A stretch of 64,000 bases of DNA from Nisaea sp. (GCF_034670185.1 NZ_JAXMNY010000001.1:558001-622000), one strand, 5' to 3'. Counted from the stretch's first letter, positions 7,987-15,908 are shown. Numbers and translations: made by a program. The notes: generated from the letters alone by a model not told the origin.

Positions 7987-8571
7987 ATGACCTATGGAGA
8001 CTCGGGATCGCCAATTGGCGATGCACTTGACCAGATTGCGGGAAGGTTGCGCACGGACAGTACGCGCAACCTGCTGGATCATTGGCGCACGATCAAGGGC
8101 ACGGATCTGGCGCCAAGCCGGCACCGGATCGACCCGTCCCAATTGGCGCAGATTCTGTCGAGTGTCTGGTTGTGCGACTATGAGCGGGAAGCAGATCGGT
8201 TCCGCTACAGGTTGACCGGTGAGAGAGTGGCAACACGGTTCGGCCACAAACTCTCCAAGCACTATCTGGATGACAATACGGACCCGGACTATTATCCGCG
8301 GGTACATCGCTACTACCGAAATGTCATCGATTTCCCGGCGGTATTATATATTTATGGGCGACTCTACGCGGAAACGGATGATCCGATTCATGGCGAGCGG
8401 ATCTTGCTGCCGCTATCCGACGATGGGCAGACCGTGCACGGGCTCATCGGAGCAACAGCGGAGATCGTTCCGAGGAAAAATCCGGAACCGCGCTATTTGC
8501 CTGAATTCCAGAAACATATTTACGTCACTTTAGAAACCGGTGCCGTCGTCGAGGAATCCCTTCCGGTTTGA
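7987..8571 (+). CDS. PAS_5-type sensor protein
   Basis: This 194-residue protein is the third member of the PAS_5 set in this window and the best defined. The N-terminal helix contains LLDHWRTIKG, then DPSQLAQILSSVWLCDYERE leads into the PAS strand FRYRLTGERVATRFG. A helix with YYPRVHRYYRNVI follows, and the closing strands include GERILLPLSDDG and HGLIGAT. There is no output domain. It is followed 111 bases later, on the same strand, by a single-domain response regulator. The pair could form a signalling unit, but no kinase is present. The ligand is unknown. Start at 7987 has an upstream GGTGGAGCGG. Confidence 0.85.
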   Translation: MTYGDSGSPIGDALDQIAGRLRTDSTRNLLDHWRTIKGTDLAPSRHRIDPSQLAQILSSVWLCDYEREADRFRYRLTGERVATRFGHKLSKHYLDDNTDPDYYPRVHRYYRNVIDFPAVLYIYGRLYAETDDPIHGERILLPLSDDGQTVHGLIGATAEIVPRKNPEPRYLPEFQKHIYVTLETGAVVEESLPV

Positions 8572-8682
8572 GCCTGTTATCGCCGAAAAGATGAATAACC
8601 GTTAACCTTGACGCGAGATTTTGCTAATATTCGCCCATAGTTTGTTAAATAGTGACCAGCGCCAAGGCGTTTGGGGGGGCTG

Positions 8683-9048
8683 ATGTCCGCAATTCTTGTC
8701 GTGGACGATGATAAATCTCTCAGGGATTTGCTGTCAGTAGTGCTTCGGGAACGAGGCCATGACGTGGAAACCGCAGAAGAGGGAAATGCGGCGCTTGAGT
8801 TGATGGCGCAAGCGCGTTTCGAAATGGTGATCTCCGATATCATCATGCCGGGCAAGGAAGGCATGGAAACGATCAAGGAGATCCGCGCGCTCTATCCGGA
8901 TGTTCAGATTATTGCGATGTCCACCGGCGGGTCGATGGGGAATTCTCAGGTTCTCGAATATGCCCGTATGATCGGGGCTCATGAATCGATCCGGAAGCCG
9001 GTCGAGCTGCCAAGCCTGCTTACCACCGTCGAGCGGATGCTGTCCTAG
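8683..9048 (+). CDS. Single-domain response regulator (CheY-like receiver)
   Basis: This 121-residue protein consists only of a receiver domain. The acidic pocket is D8-D9, the phospho-accepting aspartate is D52 in ISDIIMPG, the switch residue is S80 or T81 in MSTGG, and the conserved lysine is K105 in RKPVEL. With no output domain it must act by protein-protein contact or as a phosphate sink. The ATG at 8683 is chosen over an in-frame TTG at 8671, which lies inside the G-rich ribosome-binding stretch. The partner kinase is not in the window. It ends 20 bases before the convergent btaB stop. Confidence 0.92.
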   Translation: MSAILVVDDDKSLRDLLSVVLRERGHDVETAEEGNAALELMAQARFEMVISDIIMPGKEGMETIKEIRALYPDVQIIAMSTGGSMGNSQVLEYARMIGAHESIRKPVELPSLLTTVERMLS

Positions 9049-9068
9049 AACCCTATTTCTGGTGAATG

Positions 9069-9794
9069 TTACCTGGGTATATTCCGGCCTTCTTCAGGCT
9101 TCCGTAGCCTGAAAAGATCGGCATAGTGCCCGCCGAGGGATGTGTTGGAGACAGTAAGGTTTCCGTCCTCGGCCTGGCGCTCTACCCAGAGACGTATGCC
9201 GGGGCGGTGCTCGACGTGGAACCAGGAGAGCCAGACGAACAGCAGCCTCCGGAACCAGCCAGGCATGCCGCGCTGATTTCCGAAATCCACAATATGCAGC
9301 GTTCCACCCGGCCGAAGCAGGGCAACGGCCCGCTCCAGCGAGTCCCGCCACGGCGGGATCATGGAGAGTGAATAGGAAAACACGATGTGGTCGAAACCGC
9401 CGGCCTCGTCGAAAGTCGACTCCGGATCGAACTGTTCCGCATAGGCGAGCCCCAGACGCACTGTCGCCTCAAGGCCCGCTCGGCGGAGGGAGGTCTCTGC
9501 CGTCTCCAGCATCTCCGCCGAGGCGTCGATGCCGAAGTACCGGCAGTCCGGATAGCGCCGGGCCATTTTCACCAGATTGCGGGCCGTGCCGCAGCCGATC
9601 TCGCAGACGGTCTGGCCCGGAAGCGGCTCCAGCTCCCGTATCAGGCGGTCCCGGCCCAGCAGGTAGTATTTCCGGGTCAGATCGTAGAAATGCCGCTGGA
9701 CCCGGTAGATCCGGTCCATCTTCTCCCCAGCATCCTCGGGGCCATCTTCCCCGGAATGATCAATCTCTGCGGATGTAGAGATGGAAGCCTCCAT
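9069..9794 (-). CDS. btaB: S-adenosylmethionine-dependent N-methyltransferase of betaine lipid synthesis
   Basis: This protein of up to 241 residues is a class I methyltransferase with motif I VCEIGCGTARN at residues 63-73 and an acidic ribose-contacting loop with YFGIDAS near 89. The segment RHFYDLTRKYYLLGRDRLI before motif I is typical of BtaB, which N-methylates diacylglyceryl-homoserine three times to give DGTS. It follows btaA, overlapping its 3' end by 35 bases if the ATG at 9794 is used. An ATG at 9719 preceded by GGGGAG would give 216 residues and remove the overlap. Known BtaB proteins are about 210 residues, so the shorter form is a real alternative. Function is assigned from family plus the BtaA neighbour. 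Confidence 0.87.
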   Translation of the reverse strand: MEASISTSAEIDHSGEDGPEDAGEKMDRIYRVQRHFYDLTRKYYLLGRDRLIRELEPLPGQTVCEIGCGTARNLVKMARRYPDCRYFGIDASAEMLETAETSLRRAGLEATVRLGLAYAEQFDPESTFDEAGGFDHIVFSYSLSMIPPWRDSLERAVALLRPGGTLHIVDFGNQRGMPGWFRRLLFVWLSWFHVEHRPGIRLWVERQAEDGNLTVSNTSLGGHYADLFRLRKPEEGRNIPR

Positions 9795-10974
9795 AGATGG
9801 ACGAGCGGTCGCGCCGGCCGAGATCGAGGGACTGTTCGGCCTGATAATCCCATCGGTCGAGAATTTCCGCCGGAACGCGTCCGGGCAGCGGGCTTTCCTC
9901 GCCAGCGGTGCGGAAGATAACCCGTGCGCCCGGCGCCGAGGTGCGCAGGATCTCGGACCAGAGGGCGGTCAGCTGCTCTGTGTTCATCCAGTCCTGTGCG
10001 TCCAGCAGGATGTAGCGGTCCCGGCTTTCGGCATCGCAGTCGGCCAGGAAGTCCGTCATCGAGGCCTGCACGACATCGACCTTCGAAGCATTGTCCCGCA
10101 GGGTCTGGTGGTTACTGTCCCTGAGATAGCGCGGGATGGCCTGGCGCTGCTGACGGTCATAGCCGCGTCCGAATGCCTGCCAGGCGAAGTAGTTATCGTC
10201 GATCGAGAAATCGCAGGCCAGCCGCTCCAGCCGCGAGCGCATCAACCCTGCCATGTCGCCCCCCGCCGAGGCCGAAAGCGCCTCGAACTGTGCAGGCGGA
10301 ATGCCGAGCCCGTAGAAGGAGACTGGCATCCGGCAGAGCGCTTTGACGATGCGGCTGTCGAAGACCGGGCCGATCACGTCCTCGAACAGGGTACGCTGCT
10401 CTTCCATGGTCTCCGCCCGCAGAATGTGACGGGGGTTTTTTCCATGCAGCCGGGCCACGAAATGCAGCAGACCGATGAAGCGGCCGAGCAGGCCGAACTC
10501 GTAGACATTGCGGGTGAACATGTCGATCCGCCGGCCGCGCAGCCCGCGCTTGCTCCAGTAGGCCCGTGTCTCCGGATCAAGATGCGGGGCGACATTACGG
10601 AAATAGACCCGCTTGTTTTCCTGCTCGTCCGCATGGCCGAAGAAGCGGAAGAAGGTCTCGTGGTCGGGCAACTGTTCCAGCGCCGTCAGTTTTAGCCGGG
10701 TGAGGGCGACATGGGCGGGATTGAGATCGACCGCCTGGATATGCGCCGGTTGCTCCGTCAGGTAGTTCAGGATGTTGCAGCCGCCCGATGCGATGGTGAA
10801 TATCCGGCTGTTCTCGTCGAGCTGCAGTGCTTCCAGATCGACTTCGGGATCTTCCCAGATCTGCGGATAGACGAAGCCCTTGAAGGCCATCGTGAACATC
10901 CGCTCAAGGATGCCGCGCTTCGATAATTGCTTGTTCTTGATGACTGCGTCGGTGAGGAGGCTGTTGGCGGTCAT
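9760..10974 (-). CDS. btaA: S-adenosylmethionine:diacylglycerol 3-amino-3-carboxypropyltransferase (DUF3419)
   Basis: This 404-residue protein is of the BtaA (DUF3419) family, which transfers the aminocarboxypropyl group of SAM to diacylglycerol, the first step to the betaine lipid DGTS. The family landmarks are present: VYPQIWEDPEVDLEAL near residues 35-50, a SAM-binding region with FTIASGGCNILNYL near 59-72, and VDLNPAHVALTRLK. Later ones include LLDAQDWM near 325 and a C-terminal DRSSIYGGFHLY. The start at 10974 follows GGGAGAG at a suitable distance. It is transcribed with btaB. In Sinorhizobium this pair is induced by phosphate starvation. I did not find a convincing Pho box here. Confidence 0.93.
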   Translation of the reverse strand: MTANSLLTDAVIKNKQLSKRGILERMFTMAFKGFVYPQIWEDPEVDLEALQLDENSRIFTIASGGCNILNYLTEQPAHIQAVDLNPAHVALTRLKLTALEQLPDHETFFRFFGHADEQENKRVYFRNVAPHLDPETRAYWSKRGLRGRRIDMFTRNVYEFGLLGRFIGLLHFVARLHGKNPRHILRAETMEEQRTLFEDVIGPVFDSRIVKALCRMPVSFYGLGIPPAQFEALSASAGGDMAGLMRSRLERLACDFSIDDNYFAWQAFGRGYDRQQRQAIPRYLRDSNHQTLRDNASKVDVVQASMTDFLADCDAESRDRYILLDAQDWMNTEQLTALWSEILRTSAPGARVIFRTAGEESPLPGRVPAEILDRWDYQAEQSLDLGRRDRSSIYGGFHLYIRRD

Positions 10975-11313
10975 GGGGGCGAACTCTCCCGGATGGCGCG
11001 GTTCCGCGCGAACGCCGCCGGACCGGTCCATATCTCGCCCTCCCTCATACGGGATTCGTGTTGCAGCTTTATTGCGACCATGCGGACAGGTGAGGATTGT
11101 GAGGTCAGGATCGCACGCGACAAAAGTGATGAGAAAAGTTAACTTTATAGATTAATAAAATTGTTTAGTGATTTGATAAAATGAAAATTTAAGGAAATTT
11201 AAATTGGCGTGATCTGATACAGGAACGCCAGCAAGAAAATCAGTAACCGCATGGTCACGGGGCAACCCGGTGCGCTCGCGGAGAGGTTGGTTTACGGCAA
11301 CTCGAATCGGAGG
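10975..11313. other. Intergenic region upstream of btaA with an AT-rich core
   Basis: About 340 bases carry no gene. Bases about 11125-11210 are strikingly AT-rich compared with the surrounding GC-rich DNA and probably include the leftward btaA promoter. I looked for direct CTGTCAT-type Pho repeats on the btaA strand and saw none. No strong -35/-10 pair could be fixed. Confidence 0.4.
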
Positions 11314-11547
11314 TCAGGCGCGTCCGTGACTGACGAGAGCGTCCCTGCCGCTCTGGCTTGCCTCGACGATTGCGCCGGTGCCGCAGACGTAGCGCCGGAC
11401 GACGAGGCCCTGATCGACAGCTTCTTCCCAGACGGTGAGGCGGGGGCAGGAGGTGCGCCAGGCATCCATGACCTCGCCATAGGGGCGGGGTTTTTCGGCG
11501 ACCCATTCCACAAGGTCGAGGATCAATGGCATCGGTGTGTCGCTCAT
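11314..11547 (-). CDS. Small conserved hypothetical protein
   Basis: This 77-residue soluble protein begins MSDTPMPLILDLVEW and contains EVMDAWRTSCPRLTVWEEA followed by GLVVRRYV. The pattern looks like a short winged-helix-type fold and resembles a small uncharacterised protein that I recall as widespread in alphaproteobacteria. No catalytic motif is visible. The codon usage and conserved look favour it over the opposing-strand reading at 11251-11676. It stands alone, 160 bases or more from neighbours. The function is unknown. Confidence 0.72.
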   Translation of the reverse strand: MSDTPMPLILDLVEWVAEKPRPYGEVMDAWRTSCPRLTVWEEAVDQGLVVRRYVCGTGAIVEASQSGRDALVSHGRA

Positions 11548-11723
11548 GATGTACTCCTTGACCGACCAGAGACCGGTTATTCTAACACGCTTGGAATGCG
11601 TATCTGCAATTCGGGTTTCGAGACTGCGAATTTAGTTTCGGGCGATGGCGATGGCGGCGATGGCATACTCTGTTAAACGTGCGGGGTTAAACGTGCGGGA
11701 CCGATCAGCGGGAGACACTCCGG

Positions 11724-12419
11724 ATGAATGACATTGGCCGAATGGTTGCCGCAGCATGTCTCGCTGCCGGGGTACTGTTCATGGCGGCGGACGCCCGGGC
11801 CCAGACCGACGCGCGGCTTGCCTGGGCCACTGCCTCGCCATCGATCTTCGAGGTGGAGCCGACCTGGCCCGGCTACCAGAAGCCGGGCTTCGGTGCCCCG
11901 GCTGGCACCGCGCCGGAGGGAACGGGTGTCGCGATCCTGCGTTCGGGCTTGCTGGTAACGGCGGCCCATGTCGTCTCCAAGGCAACGGAGGTGCATGTCC
12001 GCGCGCCGGACGGCACCCGGTTGCCGGCCACCATCCTCGCCATCGACCAGAAGACGGATGTCGCCTTCCTGACCGTCGATCTTCAGACCTCTCCCATCAC
12101 GCTGGCCGAAGCCCGTCCGGAAACCGGCGCGCCGGTCTGCACACTCTCGAACGCGTTCGGTCTTGGCATTGGCATCACCTGTGGCGTGGTCTCCGCCAAC
12201 AAGCGGTCGGGCATCGGCTTCAATCACACGGAGGATTTCATCCAGACCGATACCTCGGTCAATCCGGGCTCGTCCGGCGGAGCGCTGGTCGATCTGGAGG
12301 GCAGGCTGGTCGGGATGCTGTCGGCGATCTTCACCAAGGATTCCGATTCCGACATCGGGGTGAATTTCGCGGTTTCGACGGACCTGATGTTGAAGAGCCT
12401 GCCAGCGGCGTCGCGCTAA
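11724..12419 (+). CDS. Exported trypsin-like serine protease (S1C type)
   Basis: This 231-residue protein has a signal peptide (residues 1 to about 26, ending ADARA) and a chymotrypsin-fold protease domain. The catalytic triad can be placed at H82 in VTAAHVV, D112 in QKTDVAFL and S184 in NPGSSGGALV. There is no PDZ domain after the protease domain, so it is shorter than DegP/DegS-type proteases and is a single-domain periplasmic protease. Two cysteines (C139, C153) could form a disulfide. It stands alone on the plus strand. The substrate is unknown. Confidence 0.88.
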   Translation: MNDIGRMVAAACLAAGVLFMAADARAQTDARLAWATASPSIFEVEPTWPGYQKPGFGAPAGTAPEGTGVAILRSGLLVTAAHVVSKATEVHVRAPDGTRLPATILAIDQKTDVAFLTVDLQTSPITLAEARPETGAPVCTLSNAFGLGIGITCGVVSANKRSGIGFNHTEDFIQTDTSVNPGSSGGALVDLEGRLVGMLSAIFTKDSDSDIGVNFAVSTDLMLKSLPAASR

Positions 12420-12566
12420 CGCTGCCCTTTGCTCGCACCCTGGCCCATTTCTCCCGCAGCGGATTGGGTGAGGTGCCGGGAGCGGACTTGTTCCGGAGCG
12501 GCCGAGACGGGATTATGCCGCCATCGGTCGCGTGACCGGCCAGAATAAAATTATGGAGGAATAAAG

Positions 12567-13373
12567 ATGCCCGCCAGCCTTCCGGGTCCGTTCGAAACCC
12601 TGAGTCTCGAGATGCCGTCCGAGCACGTCCTGTTGCTCACCCTGGACCGGCCGGAGCGCGGCAACGCCCTCAACACCCAGATGGGCTTCGATCTCCGTGA
12701 TCTCTTCACTGCGCTCTATCACGACCAGCAGGGCATCCGCTGCATCGTCATCACCGGGCGCGGCGAGAAGATCTTCTGCGCGGGCGGGGATCTGAAAGAG
12801 CGCAACAACATGACGGATGAGGCCTGGCAGACGCAGCATGCGCTGTTCGAGCAGGCGGTCCGGGCGATGATGGATTGCCCGATCCCGATGATCGGGGCTG
12901 TGAACGGTGCGGCCTTCGCGGGCGGATTGGAAATCGCGCTCTGTTGCGATTTCGTCTATTGCGCGCCGAATGCCCGGTTTGCCCTGACCGAAGTCACCCT
13001 CGGCATCATGCCGGGCGCGGGCGGCACCCAGAACCTGCCGCGCGCGGTCGGCGTCCGCCGAGCCAAGGAAATCATTCTGACCGGCACGCCTTTCAGCGCT
13101 ACCGATGCGATGGACTGGGGCCTCGCCAACAAGCTCTGCGAGGACGGCAAGCTGCTGGAAGACGCGCTGGCAACGGCGGAAAAGATCGCGGGCAACGCGC
13201 CGATCTCCACCCGCCAGGTGAAGAAAGCCATCGACATGTCGACCCAGCTTGACCTGAAGAGCGGCTACGCCTTCGAGATCGAGGCCTATAACCGCATGGT
13301 CCCGACGGAAGACCGCCTGGAGGGCGTCCGCGCCTTCAACGAGAAGCGCAAGGCGGTCTTCAAGGGGAAATAG
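12567..13373 (+). CDS. Enoyl-CoA hydratase/isomerase family protein
   Basis: This 268-residue crotonase-fold enzyme has the expected CoA-binding and oxyanion-hole motifs. These are LTLDRPERGNAL near residues 24-35, FCAGGDLKE near 71-79, and GAVNGAAFAGGLEIALCCDFV around 107-127. The acidic residue position is EVTLGIMPGAGGTQ near 141-154, which matches hydratases with a glutamate in E-V-x-L-G. Enzymes of this type hydrate trans-2-enoyl-CoA in fatty-acid or side-chain catabolism. A strong GGAGGAATAAAG precedes the ATG. No other beta-oxidation gene is adjacent, so the specific substrate is open. A palindromic repeat element follows 20 bases downstream. Confidence 0.9.
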   Translation: MPASLPGPFETLSLEMPSEHVLLLTLDRPERGNALNTQMGFDLRDLFTALYHDQQGIRCIVITGRGEKIFCAGGDLKERNNMTDEAWQTQHALFEQAVRAMMDCPIPMIGAVNGAAFAGGLEIALCCDFVYCAPNARFALTEVTLGIMPGAGGTQNLPRAVGVRRAKEIILTGTPFSATDAMDWGLANKLCEDGKLLEDALATAEKIAGNAPISTRQVKKAIDMSTQLDLKSGYAFEIEAYNRMVPTEDRLEGVRAFNEKRKAVFKGK

Positions 13374-13393
13374 GGAGGCCAATCTCTATTAAC

Positions 13394-13479
13394 ACCGTCA
13401 TCCCCACGCACGTGGGGGGCCAGGGAACAAGGGCGGCACTCTATGATCCCTGGGTCCCCGCTTTCGCGAGGATGACGGT
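13394..13479. repeat. Palindromic intergenic repeat element (GTCATCC...GGATGAC type)
   Basis: Outer arms ACCGTCATCC (13394-13403) and GGATGACGGT (13470-13479) are a perfect 10-bp inverted repeat. Inside are further complementary GC-rich segments (CCCCACGCACGTGGGG, and CCAGGG with CCCTGG). The whole 86-bp element folds as a branched hairpin. Elements of this look are dispersed in many alphaproteobacterial genomes. It sits between two convergent genes and may also act as a terminator. Confidence 0.7.
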
Positions 13480-13499
13480 TTTGGAGGGTTGGGCTCAGC

Positions 13500-13964
13500 T
13501 CACAACCCCGCGCCCGCCCGCCACTCCGAGAGCGGCAGGAAACTCGGGATCGGCCGTGGTTCTTCCGGCAGCATCGAAATGAATTCCAGAGAATGCCCGT
13601 CCGGATCGTCGAAATAGACGCTGGCGGCGGGCATCCAGCTCAACACCACTGGCTCGTCAATCGGCTCTTCGCCGTTCTTGGTCGGCGTCAGCCCGGCCGC
13701 TTTCAGCCTCGCGACCGAGCGCTCGACATCCTCCAGCGCGACGTTGAAGGCAATGTGCAGCTTCATCCCCATCGGCGCCGATCCGACACCCCAGAGCCCG
13801 AGCATCGCGGTCTCTGGCGCCGGCACCCAGAAGAACGCGACGTTGCGGTCCTTGACCACATGGGCCAGCGGCAGACCGAGCACATCCCGGTAGAAGGCGA
13901 TCGAGCGGTCCAGGTCGCGGACAGTCAGATGGGCCTCGTACAGGCCTTTGATGGGAACGATCAT
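13500..13964 (-). CDS. VOC (glyoxalase/dioxygenase superfamily) protein
   Basis: This 154-residue protein of the vicinal oxygen chelate fold has two beta-alpha-beta-beta-beta units. The first module starts LYEAHLTVRDLDRSIAFYRDVLGL, in which H12 is a likely metal ligand. The second carries MKLHIAFNVAL and the closing SVYFDDPDGHSLEF with the typical D-P-D-G-x-x-x-E ligand motif. The pattern is that of fosfomycin-resistance-like/glyoxalase-like VOC proteins, and the reaction cannot be specified. AGAGG lies 7 nt before the start. The gene is flanked on both sides by palindromic repeat elements. A CTTG-N6-CAAG palindrome at 13974-13987 lies just upstream. Confidence 0.87.
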   Translation of the reverse strand: MIVPIKGLYEAHLTVRDLDRSIAFYRDVLGLPLAHVVKDRNVAFFWVPAPETAMLGLWGVGSAPMGMKLHIAFNVALEDVERSVARLKAAGLTPTKNGEEPIDEPVVLSWMPAASVYFDDPDGHSLEFISMLPEEPRPIPSFLPLSEWRAGAGL

Positions 13965-14300
13965 AGCGCGCCTCTTGTTTAATCAAGTTTATTCTTGAAT
14001 AATAGGCGTGACGCATGAGGAAGGCAAGTGCTGGAGCGACCCGCCCGCACCGCCGTCATCCCGACCGGAGATCCGGGATCCATTTGTTCATAGGGTGGGA
14101 CGGCGCAGCCATGGATCACGGATCAAGTCCGGGATGACGGCTTTTGCTGGGGAGTTGAGCGGCAGGTCCCCTGAACTCTCTTCGCGTCCGGTGCCTTTCA
14201 TTTCGCGACGGATCAAGGGGGAAACCGCTTCGGTTCCCACTTCAGGTGGGGATAATCTTAACTGAGGCAGCTTGAGCGGGACGTGCGGTTGGGGAGCGAT
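13965..14300. other. Intergenic region between divergent genes with palindromes
   Basis: No gene is seen. Near the left end is a 14-bp CTTG-TTTAAT-CAAG palindrome (13974-13987) and a neighbouring TATTCTTGAATA palindrome (13990-14001). These are candidate promoter or operator elements for the VOC gene. A second dispersed repeat element occupies 14052-14141. The rest shows nothing recognisable. Confidence 0.45.
14052..14141. repeat. Second palindromic intergenic repeat element
   Basis: GCCGTCATCCC at 14052-14062 pairs perfectly with GGGATGACGGC at 14131-14141. Inner complementary pieces (GGATCCAT with ATGGATC; GATCCGGGATC with GATCACGGATC) give a long imperfect hairpin. It shares the outer GTCATCC arm with the element at 13394-13479 but has a different inside, so it belongs to a related but distinct family. 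Confidence 0.7.
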
Positions 14301-15020
14301 ATGTCAGCAAAGAGGGGCAGTGAAGGAGCAGCTCAAACAGTATCCCCTCTGCATTGGTTCAGGTTAGTCGCGGTGTATCTCCTGATTCCGCTGATTTTAT
14401 TCGTATGTGGCGGGGACCCCGGTTGGTGGCAGGCGTGGCTCTATTCTGTTCTGATCGTTACAGTCGGTTTAGGCGGACGCATCTTGGCGGAACAGCGGCA
14501 TCCCGGATTGACGGCCGACCGGCAAAATACTGAGATTATCCAAAACGCAAAAGCCTGGGACAAAGTGCTCGCGCCGTTGATGGCGGTGAGTATCGCTTAT
14601 CCTCTGGTCATCGTGGCGGGGCTGGACCACCGCTACAGCTGGTCTCCTGAATTTCCGCTCTGGCTGAATGCCATTGGCTTCGTTTTAATCTCGCTCGGAT
14701 ACGCTTTCGCTGCATGGGCGCTGGCCGAGAACCGCTTTTTCTACAGCGTTGTGGTCATCCGGACGGAACGGGGGCATGTGGTGTGTGACACTGGTCCATA
14801 CCGAATTGTCCGGCATCCGGGCTATGCCGGAACTATCTTTGCACTGTTCGGTATCGTTCTCGCCCTGGGCTCGGTATGGACACTGATTCCCGTGGCGGTG
14901 GCCTTGGTTATTTCGGTGTCCAGAACGGCACTTGAAGACCGGACCTTGCAGGAGGAGTTGCCGGGTTATCGGGACTACGCGCTTCGGGTTCGGTGCCGGT
15001 TGATGCCCGGAATCTATTGA
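14301..15020 (+). CDS. Isoprenylcysteine carboxyl methyltransferase-like membrane protein
   Basis: This 239-residue polytopic protein has about five or six hydrophobic helices. It carries the ICMT/PEMT family C-terminal signature: TGPYRIVRHPGYAGT near residue 172, then an acidic ALEDRTLQEELPGYRDYALR. In this family that region binds S-adenosylmethionine at the membrane face. Bacterial members are mostly uncharacterised membrane methyltransferases. The ATG at 14301 follows GGGGAGCGAT; the in-frame GTG at 14283 lacks a ribosome site. It is not in an operon with the downstream AT-rich SLATT gene. The substrate is unknown. Confidence 0.85.
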   Translation: MSAKRGSEGAAQTVSPLHWFRLVAVYLLIPLILFVCGGDPGWWQAWLYSVLIVTVGLGGRILAEQRHPGLTADRQNTEIIQNAKAWDKVLAPLMAVSIAYPLVIVAGLDHRYSWSPEFPLWLNAIGFVLISLGYAFAAWALAENRFFYSVVVIRTERGHVVCDTGPYRIVRHPGYAGTIFALFGIVLALGSVWTLIPVAVALVISVSRTALEDRTLQEELPGYRDYALRVRCRLMPGIY

Positions 15021-15090
15021 GGAACCGCTCTCGGTGCCAAAATTAAGCGTGTGTCTTTTTGTTCTCTTCATGATTTTTCTCTCTAAACTC

Positions 15091-15119
15091 TTGATGATTT
15101 AATGCGTGATAATTATAAT
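15091..15119 (+). promoter_or_regulatory. Near-consensus sigma-70 promoter of the SLATT gene
   Basis: TTGATG at 15091-15096 and a perfect TATAAT at 15114-15119 are separated by exactly 17 bases. Transcription would start near 15126, leaving a 50-base leader before the ATG at 15177. The region is AT-rich, and this is the clearest promoter in the window. Confidence 0.7.
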
Positions 15120-15176
15120 TAAAATGCTATCTAAGAGAGCGGTATTCGCAATTTCTACCTCGTTTTGGAGTGATTA

Positions 15177-15887
15177 ATGTCATCAGACAATGAGCTCAGA
15201 CCCACGGTTTCGCCGGACGACGAGGGTGTCGCTTCATTGGAACCTTTTGAGGATTTAAAAAGGCGTGTAGAGATTACTAGGGATGCTAGATTTCAGGCGA
15301 ACTTAAGGTTGGAGAGAAGGCAGAAATCTTCATATTTTTTAACTTCCGTATTGTCGTTGTTTGTCATTGTTTTATCTCTTATACCAAATATTTATTCACT
15401 GAATCAGGCGTCTGCCCAGACTTTGTTGGCTTTGACGATTGTTAATTCTGTTTTCATTATAATCACAACATTTCTTGAAGCTTCGGGGAATTTTATTCAC
15501 AAGGGAGAGCAGCTACATCGAAGCGCGCGAAAAATTGCTGCAGTATTTAATCGGTTGATGCTGTTGGATGAGGCAGAGAGATGCGAGAAAGAAAAAATTC
15601 GAAATCTTCAAATAGAATATCAAGATTCATTGGACGATTGCCCTTTTAATCATGACAATATTGATTACGATAAAGTAAAGGCGACAAAGCCTTCCTTGTT
15701 TAAGGGGAGGATTTATGGTGGTTTTGGTAGATCATTTTTTCCATTTTTTCGTTTATTTGCTTATAAATTTCACGAATATAGTTGGACGTTTCCTCACGCT
15801 GTTGTGTTTTTGGTTACGATAAGCGTCCTGTATTGGATGCTGGTTTTGGATGGGTTTGGCGTCGCGACTCTCGTTACGTCGCCGTAA
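15177..15887 (+). CDS. SLATT-domain membrane protein
   Basis: This 236-residue protein shows the SLATT layout. A charged helix (KRRVEITRDARFQANLRLERRQK, ending about residue 50) is followed by two closely spaced transmembrane helices (52-70 and 81-101). A long amphipathic helix with EQLHRSARKIAAVFNRLMLL comes after them. A third membrane segment lies near the C-terminus (206-224). SLATT proteins are predicted pore-forming effectors, often paired with nucleotide-generating or reverse-transcriptase sensors (Burroughs and colleagues' SMODS/SLOG analyses). Here no partner is adjacent. The gene is markedly AT-rich compared with both neighbours, with codons such as ATA, TTA and AGA, suggesting recent acquisition. 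GGAG is 6 bases before the ATG. Assignment is by pattern, without a profile search. Confidence 0.72.
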   Translation: MSSDNELRPTVSPDDEGVASLEPFEDLKRRVEITRDARFQANLRLERRQKSSYFLTSVLSLFVIVLSLIPNIYSLNQASAQTLLALTIVNSVFIIITTFLEASGNFIHKGEQLHRSARKIAAVFNRLMLLDEAERCEKEKIRNLQIEYQDSLDDCPFNHDNIDYDKVKATKPSLFKGRIYGGFGRSFFPFFRLFAYKFHEYSWTFPHAVVFLVTISVLYWMLVLDGFGVATLVTSP

Positions 15888-15908
15888 CGTGATTTTTATT
15901 TGCGAGTA

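Noticed and set aside
10975..11313. PhoB box in front of btaA
   Set aside because: No pair of CTGTCAT-like repeats at 11-base spacing was seen; the best stretch (CTGACCTCACA) is too weak.
11251..11676. Rightward 141-codon frame opposite the 77-residue gene
   Set aside because: The leftward 77-residue protein has a conserved-looking sequence; the rightward one is glycine/aspartate-rich with no pattern.
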